From positions 1 to 10,539 of the forward strand of contig VSNR01000153.1 of assembly GCA_009774345.1 (NCBI GenBank): a DNA stretch of 10,539 bases, in the 5' to 3' direction. The notes beneath the pieces are model-generated. The model searched no databases and was not told where the DNA came from. It saw only the letters and a program-made list of their open reading frames with translations. Position numbers and translations under genes: made by a program. Origin of the DNA: Lachnospiraceae bacterium. GTDB lineage: Bacteria; Bacillota; Clostridia; Lachnospirales; Lachnospiraceae. Position 1 is the first letter of the stretch; each line of letters opens with the position of its first letter. This document shows positions 1-6,402 of this stretch, in pieces.

Positions 1-2
1 CA

Positions 3-209
3 GTTATTTTCTACAGAATCAAAAACCTGCGTGAAGATGCCGATCTGACACAGACAGAACTCAGCCAGCATCTTAATGTATCCCAGCGCGCCTACTCTCA
101 TTACGAGAACGGTACACGGGGTATTCCAACCAATATTTTGATTGCTATTGCTGACTACTACCATGTGAGTATCGACTATCTCCTAGAGCGCACCAACCGC
201 AAAAACTAA
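3..209 (+). CDS. Xre-family HTH regulator, 5' end outside the window
   Basis: The frame is open from the window edge to TAA at 207-209 and gives 68 residues with no start codon, so the start lies just upstream. The text reads as a short Xre/Cro-type helix-turn-helix protein. It opens with FYRIKNLREDADLTQTELSQ, where the first helix leads into TQTELSQHLNV (helix 2), then SQRAYSHYENGTR, the recognition helix with the typical S.YE.G core. It ends with IPTNILIAIADYYHVSIDYLLERTN, the usual fourth and fifth helices with the DYLL ending. Proteins of this size are DNA-binding domains with nothing else attached and usually act as dimeric repressors. The target cannot be told from the sequence. It converges on the yitT-like gene and shares a terminator with it. 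Family assignment is firm and specific function is unknown. Confidence 0.85.
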   Translation, partial: VIFYRIKNLREDADLTQTELSQHLNVSQRAYSHYENGTRGIPTNILIAIADYYHVSIDYLLERTNRKN

Positions 210-212
210 ATG

Positions 213-248
213 AAAAAACGACGAGATTTCAAACACTCGTTGTTTTTT
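213..248. terminator. Bidirectional intrinsic terminator
   Basis: A 13-base arm (213-225, A6 then CGACGAG) pairs with 236-248 (CTCGTTG then T6) with a single G-T wobble and a 10-base loop. The plus strand ends in a T run, serving the Xre-type gene. The minus strand also ends in a T run, serving the yitT-like gene whose stop codon is at 250-252. It lies between two converging genes, the normal position for a shared terminator. Confidence 0.85.
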
Positions 249-249
249 C

Positions 250-1113
250 TTATAATTTATTCTGCGTGATATCCTTATATCCCTCGCCAAAGATCTCACT
301 CGCAGAGGATACAATCATAAATGCGGAGGCATCCTCGTCCTTTACGACCTCCTCAAGTTTGGGATATACCTGCTTTCTCGTGACGATCATCAGCATCTCC
401 TTTGGCGCATTCGTGTAGGCGCCCTTTGCCGGGATAATGGTCGCCGTGAGATCGAGCTCGCCAAACAGCCGCTGTTTCACCTGCTCTGGCTTATCACAGA
501 TCACGAAAATCATCTTTGCCTCATCCGAGCCATATAAGATCTTATCCATCACAATAGAATCTGTAATCACCGCAATACCTGCATAAAAAGCTACCGTCAG
601 ATCTTGAAAAACCATCCATGATGCAAGGATTACCATACTGTCGAAAGCCAGAAATAATATATTGGTCTTGATATGCCTGCGCTTGGTACGAACCACCTTG
701 ACAATGATATCAATGCCGCCTGTCGTTGCCCCCGCCTTGAACACGAGCGCCAGCGCAACGCCAATCAATGCCCCGCCAATCACCGCGGCAATCAGCAGAT
801 CATCGGTCACTGCCCCGTAAGTAGCAAGGGAGTTGATAAAGACGGTAATCAGCGCCAGTGCATACATGGTTGAACAGATAAACCGCCATCCAAACTTCCA
901 CAGCCCCAGCAGTACGATCGGGATATTGATCATCATATTGACTGTACCAGTCGGTATCTTGGTAAAACGGTTCACTAAGATCGAAATGCCCGTCACGCCT
1001 CCGGGCGCAATATTGTTCGGGTCCAGAAATAAACTAATAGCAACGGCGTAGATCACTGCCGCTGCTGTCAGTATCACATAATTTTTCAGGTTTTTTACTG
1101 CTGCTTCTTTCAT
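250..1113 (-). CDS. YitT family membrane protein (DUF161 + DUF2179)
   Basis: The 287-residue protein matches the YitT/YpjC family in layout. About six hydrophobic segments lie near residues 11-30, 56-72, 80-98, 105-127, 150-170 and 174-190. A soluble C-terminal DUF2179 domain covers about residues 200-280. Family hallmarks are DPNNIAPGGVTGIS at 31-44, the GATTGGIDI turn at 128-136 and the KGAYTNAPKEMLMIVTRKQ stretch around 230-248, where GxY begins the DUF2179 core. It should sit in the cytoplasmic membrane. The transported substrate, if any, is unknown for most of the family. The start follows a GAGGTG ribosome site four to six bases away. It is the last gene of the minus-strand group, 22 bases after ilvA, and ends against the shared terminator. 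Confidence 0.9.
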   Translation of the reverse strand: MKEAAVKNLKNYVILTAAAVIYAVAISLFLDPNNIAPGGVTGISILVNRFTKIPTGTVNMMINIPIVLLGLWKFGWRFICSTMYALALITVFINSLATYGAVTDDLLIAAVIGGALIGVALALVFKAGATTGGIDIIVKVVRTKRRHIKTNILFLAFDSMVILASWMVFQDLTVAFYAGIAVITDSIVMDKILYGSDEAKMIFVICDKPEQVKQRLFGELDLTATIIPAKGAYTNAPKEMLMIVTRKQVYPKLEEVVKDEDASAFMIVSSASEIFGEGYKDITQNKL

Positions 1114-1135
1114 AACACCTCGCGAGATTGGAAGA

Positions 1136-2356
1136 TTAGATATTTGTCCTTACCTGCTTTGGCTGATAGCCCTTCTCCTCGAGTGCCTTGATAATTTGAT
1201 TCTTATGTTCTGTGCCAAAGGTTTCCAGTGTGATGCGCAATTCTACTGCCGCATTTCTGTTAATGGAGACAAACTGGTTGTGTTCAAGCTTGATCACATT
1301 GCCATTCTGCGACGCAATGACCTCTGATACCTTGGTCAGCTCACCCGGCTTATCTGGCAGCAGCACAGAGACGGTGAAAATCCTGTCTCTGAAAATCAGT
1401 CCCTGCTGTACTACCGACGACATCGTGATGATGTCCATATTGCCGCCGCTCAAAATCGAGACAATCCGCTTGTTTTGTACATCGAGATGACGCAGTGCCG
1501 CCACGGTAAGAAGCCCTGAATTTTCGACGATCATCTTGTGGTTTTCCACAATGTCAAGGAAAGAAACCACCAGTTCCTCGTCCGGTACGGTCACAATCTC
1601 ATCTATATTATCCCGAATAAAGGGAAAAATATTCTTCCCGGGCGTTTTCACTGCTGTGCCGTCTGCGATGGTGTTGACGCCGGGAAGTGTGACCACCTCT
1701 CCTGCCTTTAAGGATTCCTGCATGCAGTTGGCGCCTGCGGGTTCCACGCCGATCACCTTGATCTTGGGATTGAGCAGTTTGGCAAGCGTCGATACCCCTG
1801 TTGCAAGACCGCCGCCGCCAATCGGTACTAAGATGATATCTACCAATGGCAGTTCTTTAAATATTTCCATTGCAATCGTCCCCTGCCCCGTCGCAACGGT
1901 CAGGTCGTCAAACGGATGAATAAACGTATATCCGTGCTCCTCCGCGAGCTGATACGCATACTCGCAGGCCTCATCATAGACATCGCCTTTTAGAATCACC
2001 TCTGCGCCATAACTTTTGGTGCGGTTTACCTTCATGAGCGGTGTCGTCGTGGGCATCACAATCACTGCCTTGACGCCATATTTTTTTGCGGCGTAGGCGA
2101 CGCCTTGGGCGTGATTGCCTGCGGATGCAGTGATCAACCCCTTCTCGCGCTCTTCCGGCGAGAGTGTGCTTATTTTATAGTATGCACCTCTGAGCTTATA
2201 TGCGCCTGTGAGCTGCATATTTTCAGGCTTGAGATAGACTTTGTTGCCGGTCTGGCCGCTCAGGTACTCACTGTAGATCAGCTTTGTCTCTGATGTGACT
2301 TTCTTCACAATCTCGGATGCCTCTTCAAATTTTTCAAGTGTAAGCATATCTGACAT
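1136..2356 (-). CDS. ilvA: Threonine ammonia-lyase, catabolic/medium form with one ACT domain
   Basis: This PLP enzyme deaminates L-threonine (often also L-serine) to 2-oxobutanoate and ammonia, in the cytosol. From the chosen start it has 406 residues. The Schiff-base lysine is K54 in GAYKLRGAY, the SAGNHAQG substrate loop is at 78-85, and the phosphate-binding GGGGLATG is at 180-187. SGGN at 303-306 carries the residue that contacts the PLP ring nitrogen. A single C-terminal ACT domain (about 325-400, VSVLLPDKPGELTKVSEVI) suggests allosteric control, perhaps by amino acids. This is the roughly 400-residue class, not the 500-residue biosynthetic IlvA with two regulatory lobes, so the role may be threonine catabolism (tdcB-like) or isoleucine supply. 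An ATG 33 bases further upstream overlaps the end of ftsY and lacks a good ribosome site. ATG at 2356 has GGGGAG six bases ahead. Confidence 0.92.
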   Translation of the reverse strand: MSDMLTLEKFEEASEIVKKVTSETKLIYSEYLSGQTGNKVYLKPENMQLTGAYKLRGAYYKISTLSPEEREKGLITASAGNHAQGVAYAAKKYGVKAVIVMPTTTPLMKVNRTKSYGAEVILKGDVYDEACEYAYQLAEEHGYTFIHPFDDLTVATGQGTIAMEIFKELPLVDIILVPIGGGGLATGVSTLAKLLNPKIKVIGVEPAGANCMQESLKAGEVVTLPGVNTIADGTAVKTPGKNIFPFIRDNIDEIVTVPDEELVVSFLDIVENHKMIVENSGLLTVAALRHLDVQNKRIVSILSGGNMDIITMSSVVQQGLIFRDRIFTVSVLLPDKPGELTKVSEVIASQNGNVIKLEHNQFVSINRNAAVELRITLETFGTEHKNQIIKALEEKGYQPKQVRTNI

Positions 2357-2362
2357 TTTTTT

Positions 2363-2368
2363 CTCCCC
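2363..2368 (-). promoter_or_regulatory. Ribosome-binding site deciding the ilvA start
   Basis: On the minus strand GGGGAG lies six bases before ATG at 2356. This favours the MSDMLTLEKF start over the upstream in-frame ATG at 2389, and leaves a 14-base gap after the ftsY stop. Confidence 0.7.
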
Positions 2369-2370
2369 TA

Positions 2371-3633
2371 TCACTTCCAGAAAAACCATTTTCTTTTCTT
2401 GGATTTCTCTACTTCTTCCGCCGGGCTGTCCTCCTCTGCGCTCTGTACCGCGGACGTGTCATTTTCATTGGAATCTTCTGTGCTGCCTAGCAGACAGCTG
2501 AAAAAGGACTTCTCCGGCACGGCATCTGCCGCAGACGCTTCTGGTTCAGAAGTTTCCGATGCAAAACTTTCTGGTGCAATATTTTCCGATTCAGAAGTTT
2601 CCTGTGCAAATGTTTCCTGTACTGGTGTCTCTGGCGCAGCGGTCTCAATGGCTGATGCCTGCGTTGCGACAGCCTCATCGGACGTCTCCTCCGCGCTTGG
2701 GTCTGGCTTGACATCAAACAGGGCATTGACAAATTCATTCGCGTTAAACTTCTGCAAGTCCTCTATCGTCTCACCGACACCGATATATTTTACCGGCACA
2801 TTCAGCTCTGACTGTATCGCCACTGCGATGCCGCCCTTTGCCGTTCCGTCCATTTTGGTGAGAATGACGCCTGTGAGATTTGCCACCTCGCCAAACTCTC
2901 TCGCCTGTGCGAGCGCATTCTGCCCGGTGGTGCCGTCCAGCACGATCAGATTTTCCCGGTGCGCGTTTGGAAATTCCCGGTCAATGATGCGGTTCATCTT
3001 CTTGAGCTCTTCCATCAGGTTTTTCTTGTTGTGGAGGCGCCCTGCGGTATCACAGATCAGCACATCCACATTTCTAGCCTTTGCCGCATTGACGGCATCA
3101 AATATCACAGAAGCCGGGTCCGCGCCGTCAGTTCCGCCAATCATGTCCACCCCTGCGCGGTGCGCCCACTCTGCGAGCTGGTCTCCGGCAGCCGCCCGAA
3201 AAGTATCCGCGGCGGCAATCAGTACCTTCTTGCCCTGTCTTTTCAAGATACCTGCAAGCTTTCCGACAGAGGTTGTCTTCCCGACACCGTTGACTCCTAT
3301 GATAAAAATAACAGACTGTTCCTTCTCAAAGTCATATGCGGTCTCTCCGACACGCATCTGCTCCTTGATACTCTCAACCAACAGCTCCTTGCACTCCGAT
3401 GGATGCCGCAGATGCTTCTTTTTCACTTCCTCCTTCATGCGCTCGATAATATCATTGGTCGCATTGACACCGATATCACCCATAATCAGGATTTCCTCTA
3501 GCTCCTCATAGAAGTCGTCGTCAATCTCAGATGCGCCGTAGAACACCGCATCAATCCCTGCCACAATATTATCTCTTGTCTTTGTCAGTCCTTCTTTTAG
3601 ACGGCTGAAAAATCCCTTTTTCTCCTCTGCCAT
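2371..3633 (-). CDS. ftsY: Signal recognition particle receptor FtsY with long C-terminal acidic extension
   Basis: FtsY is the SRP receptor GTPase. It docks ribosome-SRP complexes at the cytoplasmic membrane and pairs with Ffh in a GTP-dependent complex. The product has 420 residues. An N-terminal amphipathic-looking stretch (KKGFFSRLKEGLTKTR, 5-20) is followed by the helical N domain to about 100 and the NG GTPase domain to about 306. The motifs are P-loop GVNGVGKTT at 113-121, DTFRAAA at 143-149, DTAGR at 195-199, TKMD at 259-262 and GVGE at 286-289, ending in the usual F.NALF. The family normally stops close to this point. Here about 114 extra residues follow, rich in Glu, Ser, Ala, Thr and Pro, with a pentad repeat (330-369) and a KKRKWFFWK end. 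ATG at 3633 has a strong ribosome site. An upstream in-frame ATG at 3714 would run into yebC and is rejected. The gene is 28 bases after yebC. Confidence 0.95.
   Translation of the reverse strand: MAEEKKGFFSRLKEGLTKTRDNIVAGIDAVFYGASEIDDDFYEELEEILIMGDIGVNATNDIIERMKEEVKKKHLRHPSECKELLVESIKEQMRVGETAYDFEKEQSVIFIIGVNGVGKTTSVGKLAGILKRQGKKVLIAAADTFRAAAGDQLAEWAHRAGVDMIGGTDGADPASVIFDAVNAAKARNVDVLICDTAGRLHNKKNLMEELKKMNRIIDREFPNAHRENLIVLDGTTGQNALAQAREFGEVANLTGVILTKMDGTAKGGIAVAIQSELNVPVKYIGVGETIEDLQKFNANEFVNALFDVKPDPSAEETSDEAVATQASAIETAAPETPVQETFAQETSESENIAPESFASETSEPEASAADAVPEKSFFSCLLGSTEDSNENDTSAVQSAEEDSPAEEVEKSKKRKWFFWK
2527..2646 (-). repeat. Degenerate 15-base tandem repeat inside ftsY (eight 5-residue units)
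   Basis: Eight in-frame units of 15 bases encode residues 330-369: ETAAP, ETPVQ, ETFAQ, ETSES, ENIAP, ESFAS, ETSEP, EASAA. Every unit begins with Glu, usually followed by Thr or Ser. At the DNA level a 13-base stretch (TTCAGAAGTTTCC on the plus strand) recurs at 2545 and 2590, exactly 45 bases (three units) apart. The repeat has no counterpart in the conserved GTPase core. Confidence 0.75.
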
Positions 3634-3640
3634 CAGTGCG

Positions 3641-3647
3641 CCCCCTT
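3641..3647 (-). promoter_or_regulatory. Ribosome-binding site deciding the ftsY start
   Basis: AAGGGGG on the minus strand sits seven bases before ATG at 3633. It sets the start at MAEEKKGFFSRL instead of the in-frame ATG 81 bases upstream, which lies inside yebC. Confidence 0.7.
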
Positions 3648-3661
3648 TATTGAAATAATTC

Positions 3662-4393
3662 TTATGATTCTTCCCAGTTATGATATACTGCCTGTACGTC
3701 GTCGTCCTCGTCAAGCATGTCTAACGTCCTGTTTAAATTCTTTACAGCAGTCTCATCTGTGAGCGAAACATAGTTCTGCGGTATCATCGTGACTTCTGCA
3801 TTTGCCATCTCGATGTGATTGTCCTGAAGCGCCTTGTATACTGCGTCAAAATCCTCCGGCATGGTGAGAATCTCAAAGCTGTCTTCCTCCTCTGCAAAGT
3901 CCTCCGCGCCCGCGTCAAGCGCAATCATCATCAGATCATCCGCACTCATAGCACACTCTTCTTTGTCAATGATAATCTGTCCCTTCTCATCAAACATGAA
4001 AGAGACGCACCCCTGCGTACCGATACTGCCGTTTCCTTTTGTGAATGCACTTCTGACATTTGCCGCGGTCCGGTTCTTGTTGTCTGTCAATGCCTCCACA
4101 ATGATTGCAATGCCGTTGGGACCATATCCCTCATATGTAACGTGCTCGTAATTTACTGCATTCCCGTCCCCGGCAGCCTTCTTGATACCGCGGTCAATCG
4201 TATCATTTGGCATGTTGTTTGCCTTTGCTTTGGCAATCACCTGCGCCAGCTTGAAATTATTGGCAGGATCGGGACCTCCCTCCTTCACTGCGACTGCGAT
4301 CTCTCGCCCGATGATCGTAAAAATCTTCCCCTTCGCCGCATCGTTCTTCTCTTTTTTGTGTTTAATGTTTGCAAATTTTGAATGTCCTGACAT
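3662..4393 (-). CDS. yebC: YebC/PmpR family protein (translation and/or transcription factor)
   Basis: The 243-residue protein has the full length and signature of the YebC/PmpR/TACO1 family. It starts MSGHSKFANIKHKKEKNDAAKGKIF, with AKANNMPNDTIDRGIKKA at 53-70, YEGYGPNGIAIIVEALTDNKNRTAANVRSAF at about 88-118 and the Gly-rich GNGSIGTQGCVSFMF after it. The acidic C-terminal third holds NAEVTMIPQNYVSL. The family was long annotated as a transcriptional regulator. Work on YebC-type proteins and mitochondrial TACO1 supports a role in helping ribosomes through proline-rich or otherwise difficult stretches, so the usual 'transcriptional regulator' label should be taken with care. ATG at 4393 follows AAAGGAG. 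It is 42 bases after the CNNM gene and 28 bases before ftsY with no terminator, so co-transcription is likely. Confidence 0.95.
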   Translation of the reverse strand: MSGHSKFANIKHKKEKNDAAKGKIFTIIGREIAVAVKEGGPDPANNFKLAQVIAKAKANNMPNDTIDRGIKKAAGDGNAVNYEHVTYEGYGPNGIAIIVEALTDNKNRTAANVRSAFTKGNGSIGTQGCVSFMFDEKGQIIIDKEECAMSADDLMMIALDAGAEDFAEEEDSFEILTMPEDFDAVYKALQDNHIEMANAEVTMIPQNYVSLTDETAVKNLNRTLDMLDEDDDVQAVYHNWEES

Positions 4394-4435
4394 GTTTTTT
4401 CTCCTTTAACTTCTTGATTTCTTAGTATCTTTGAT

Positions 4436-5818
4436 CTATGTATTTTCCAAGGCGCCTTCGTCCGTCTCTGCTTCCGGCTCCTCTTTTGCAGCTTTTGTGA
4501 CCAGCACGGATTGTATCACATTTTTCTCCACTTTTACAATCTTAAACAGATACCCGTCGATCTCGATCTCAGAGTTTTCGTCCTCGTCTGGTATCCGGTC
4601 CAGCTTGGAGATCAGATATCCGTTGAGCGTCTCAAACTCCGTCTCGCCAAACGAAATGTCAAATCGTGACGCCAAATCCTCAAGCTTCGTGATTCCTTCT
4701 ATGACATACTCATTCTCGCCCTTCTCCTCGATATGATTCTCCTCCGGGTCATACTCATCCATAATATTGCCGACAATCTCCTCCAGAATATCCTCCATCG
4801 TCACCAGACCAGAGGTCTGTCCGTACTCGTCCATGACGATCACCATCTGGTTCTTGCCTGACTGCATACTTCGGAACAAATCGTCAATATTCTTGGTCTC
4901 CGGCACAAACACAGCCTCTCTTAAAAGCCCTTCCACTGTTCCGACTGGCTGATTCAGACTCTCGTCATTGGTATGTGCCCGCATAGCATCCTTCAAGTAC
5001 AGTACACCGACAATGTGGTCAAGGTTTTCTTCATAGACTGGATATCTGCTGTTGCTCTCTTCCAGCATAAATCCAAGTGCATCCTTAAACGGCATCGAAC
5101 TGTCGATCGCCATGATATGATTGCGGTGTGTCATGATATCGTTTGCCTTCTTGTCACCAAATTCAAAGATATTGGTGATCATCTCTACCTCTCCGGCTTC
5201 AAAGACGCCATGCTCATGCCCCTCTGCCACCATCGAGATGATTTCCTCCTCCGTGACATCCACCTGTTCATCCTCATTGCGCAGGCCAAAGAGCCGCAGC
5301 AGGCCATTTGCAGAGACTGCGATAATCCCTGTGAGCGGATACAGCATCGTTCTCAGAAACTGTATCGGGCGTATGAATCTGTACGCCCACGCATCCGAGT
5401 ATTTCTGTGCGAGCTTTTTAGGCAGCAGAATGCCAAAGGTAAGTATCACATACATGAGCAGGACTGCCGCCAGAATAAGTGCCATCCAGCCCAGAAAAGT
5501 CTCACTGGCCTCTTGCAGCAGAGAGAGCCGCTCAAGCGCTTTGCGAAGCACCGCAGTCCATCTTGGCAGGAAGAAATAGCCCATCACCAGCTCAATCAGC
5601 GTTGTAATCATCTGAATCGAATTGACATAGATGGTCGCGCGCTCTATGATACGGTTCAAAAGAATGGACTTTTTGTCCTTCTCCTCCTCCGCCCTGCGGC
5701 TGATTTCCTTTTCATTCATCAGGACGATTGCCTTGTTAAAGCCCACAAGAACTGCCTCAATAAACAGCATCACCAAAAACAATATCACACTACCGGCCGA
5801 AGCCGCTCCGTCGTCCAT
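4436..5818 (-). CDS. CNNM/CBS-domain membrane protein, HlyC/CorC family
   Basis: The 460-residue protein has the three-part layout of this family. A CNNM (DUF21) membrane domain has hydrophobic segments near 9-31, 64-84, 109-133 and 152-176. A CBS pair follows at about 226-285 and 295-350, with SRYPVYEENLDHIVGVLYLKD at 257-277 and MVIVMDEYGQTSGLVTMEDILEEIVG at 325-350. A CorC_HlyC domain lies at about 365-445. Family members are linked to magnesium (or cobalt) efflux and the CBS pair commonly binds adenine nucleotides. The older 'hemolysin' name is historical and is not supported here. The DUF21 domain is on the divergent side, with a charged first loop (EKEISRRAEEEKDKK). ATG at 5818 follows AAAGGAG about 12 bases away. 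It is the first gene after the mazF terminator and probably heads the second operon. Confidence 0.9.
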   Translation of the reverse strand: MDDGAASAGSVILFLVMLFIEAVLVGFNKAIVLMNEKEISRRAEEEKDKKSILLNRIIERATIYVNSIQMITTLIELVMGYFFLPRWTAVLRKALERLSLLQEASETFLGWMALILAAVLLMYVILTFGILLPKKLAQKYSDAWAYRFIRPIQFLRTMLYPLTGIIAVSANGLLRLFGLRNEDEQVDVTEEEIISMVAEGHEHGVFEAGEVEMITNIFEFGDKKANDIMTHRNHIMAIDSSMPFKDALGFMLEESNSRYPVYEENLDHIVGVLYLKDAMRAHTNDESLNQPVGTVEGLLREAVFVPETKNIDDLFRSMQSGKNQMVIVMDEYGQTSGLVTMEDILEEIVGNIMDEYDPEENHIEEKGENEYVIEGITKLEDLASRFDISFGETEFETLNGYLISKLDRIPDEDENSEIEIDGYLFKIVKVEKNVIQSVLVTKAAKEEPEAETDEGALENT

Positions 5819-5872
5819 ATTCTACTTTCTCTCCTTTTCACTTTTGAATCTTAATAAAATTTTTACGCGCGC

Positions 5873-5878
5873 AGTATA
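5873..5878 (-). promoter_or_regulatory. Possible -10 box for the CNNM-yebC-ftsY-ilvA-yitT operon
   Basis: TATACT on the minus strand (five of six to consensus) lies between the mazF terminator and the CNNM gene start, giving a leader of about 50 bases. The matching -35 would fall on the terminator T tail (TTCTGT or similar) and is poor, so this is tentative. It is the best candidate in the only sizeable gap ahead of the five-gene group. Confidence 0.3.
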
Positions 5879-5890
5879 TTTCCCGTGTGC

Positions 5891-5935
5891 ATAAAAACAG
5901 AAGGTGTAAACTGCTTCTTTTGCAGACTACACCTT
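5891..5935 (-). terminator. Intrinsic terminator after mazF
   Basis: The arms AAGGTGTA (5901-5908) and TACACCTT (5928-5935) pair perfectly. After a 2x2 internal loop, CTGC and GCAG (5911-5914 and 5922-5925) pair around a 7-base loop. On the minus strand the stem is followed by CTGTTTTTAT. It lies 43 bases past the mazF stop and separates the rex-to-mazF group from the CNNM group. Confidence 0.75.
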
Positions 5936-5978
5936 ACTAATATAACATTACTATTGATAAACGTCAATATCCAAAGCC

Positions 5979-6320
5979 CTATGTATCAAGCTCAAGACTA
6001 ATCTGTAAGGCTCTGTTGACTCTTTGCATGATTGGCGAGTCGAGATGGCACACCTTATCTTTCAGACGTTTCTTATCTATGGTTCTCAACTGTTCGAGCA
6101 GGATGACCGAATCCTTTACCATATCGTAATGTCCCGCATTCAGCTCTATATGCGTAGGCAGGTTCGCCTTGTTCATCTTGGATGTGATCGCCGCACAGAT
6201 CACGGTCGGGCTGTGCTTATTTCCCACATCATTCTGTATGATCAGCACCGGTCTCACGCCCCCTTGTTCAGAGCCTACCACCGGTCTTAAATCTGCGTAA
6301 TAAATATCTCCTCTTCTCAT
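5979..6320 (-). CDS. ndoA: MazF/NdoA-type mRNA interferase (endoribonuclease toxin)
   Basis: The protein is a PemK/MazF-fold endoribonuclease that cuts single-stranded mRNA at short specific sites. It closely resembles Bacillus subtilis NdoA/EndoA from memory: RRGDIYYADLRPVVGSEQGG at the N-terminus, then VRPVLIIQND, AAITSKM, LPTHIEL, DSVILLEQLRTIDKKRL and a RALQISLEL end. Counted from an ATG at 6326, the catalytic Arg and Thr of the B. subtilis enzyme fall at R25 and T48, and both are present, so the toxin looks active. Two starts are possible. ATG at 6326 gives 115 residues but leaves only three bases after GAGAGG. ATG at 6320 gives 113 residues with better spacing and is chosen here. The gene follows alr as in many Firmicutes, but no antitoxin gene lies between them, only 76-82 bases of spacer. 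A terminator follows. Confidence 0.92.
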   Translation of the reverse strand: MRRGDIYYADLRPVVGSEQGGVRPVLIIQNDVGNKHSPTVICAAITSKMNKANLPTHIELNAGHYDMVKDSVILLEQLRTIDKKRLKDKVCHLDSPIMQRVNRALQISLELDT

Positions 6321-6327
6321 TCTCATA

Positions 6328-6335
6328 CACCTCTC
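6328..6335 (-). promoter_or_regulatory. Ribosome-binding site of mazF
   Basis: GAGAGGTG on the minus strand sits one base before ATG at 6326 and seven bases before ATG at 6320. The spacing supports the second ATG, giving MRRGDIYYADL. The preceding gap back to alr is AT-rich and shows no clear promoter or hairpin. Confidence 0.5.
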
Positions 6336-6402
6336 TGTTGTTGTATGATACTATTTTTTCCAGCGGAGAAATTTTTATACAATGCAGCGCACAAAAAATG
6401 CA

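Noticed and set aside
2357..2370. T-box or other amino-acid-sensing leader before ilvA
   Set aside because: Only 14 bases separate the ftsY stop from ilvA, taken up mostly by the ribosome site, so no leader structure can fit.
2527..2646. CRISPR-like or mobile repeat
   Set aside because: The 15-base units are degenerate, contiguous and in frame within ftsY, with no spacers, so this is a coding repeat.
2399..3511. A 370-codon open frame on the plus strand opposite ftsY
   Set aside because: It lies wholly antisense to a certain ftsY, is Ser/Ala-rich as expected from reading complementary codons, has no family resemblance and no convincing ribosome site. It is a shadow of ftsY codon use.
5952..5969. 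TATTGA/TCAATA inverted repeat just after mazF
   Set aside because: The arms are only six AT-rich bases with no T tail. The stronger hairpin at 5901-5935 explains termination.
6327..6402. Possible small antitoxin gene or remnant between alr and mazF
   Set aside because: The gap holds only 76 bases. No start with ribosome site and no ribbon-helix-helix text is visible there.
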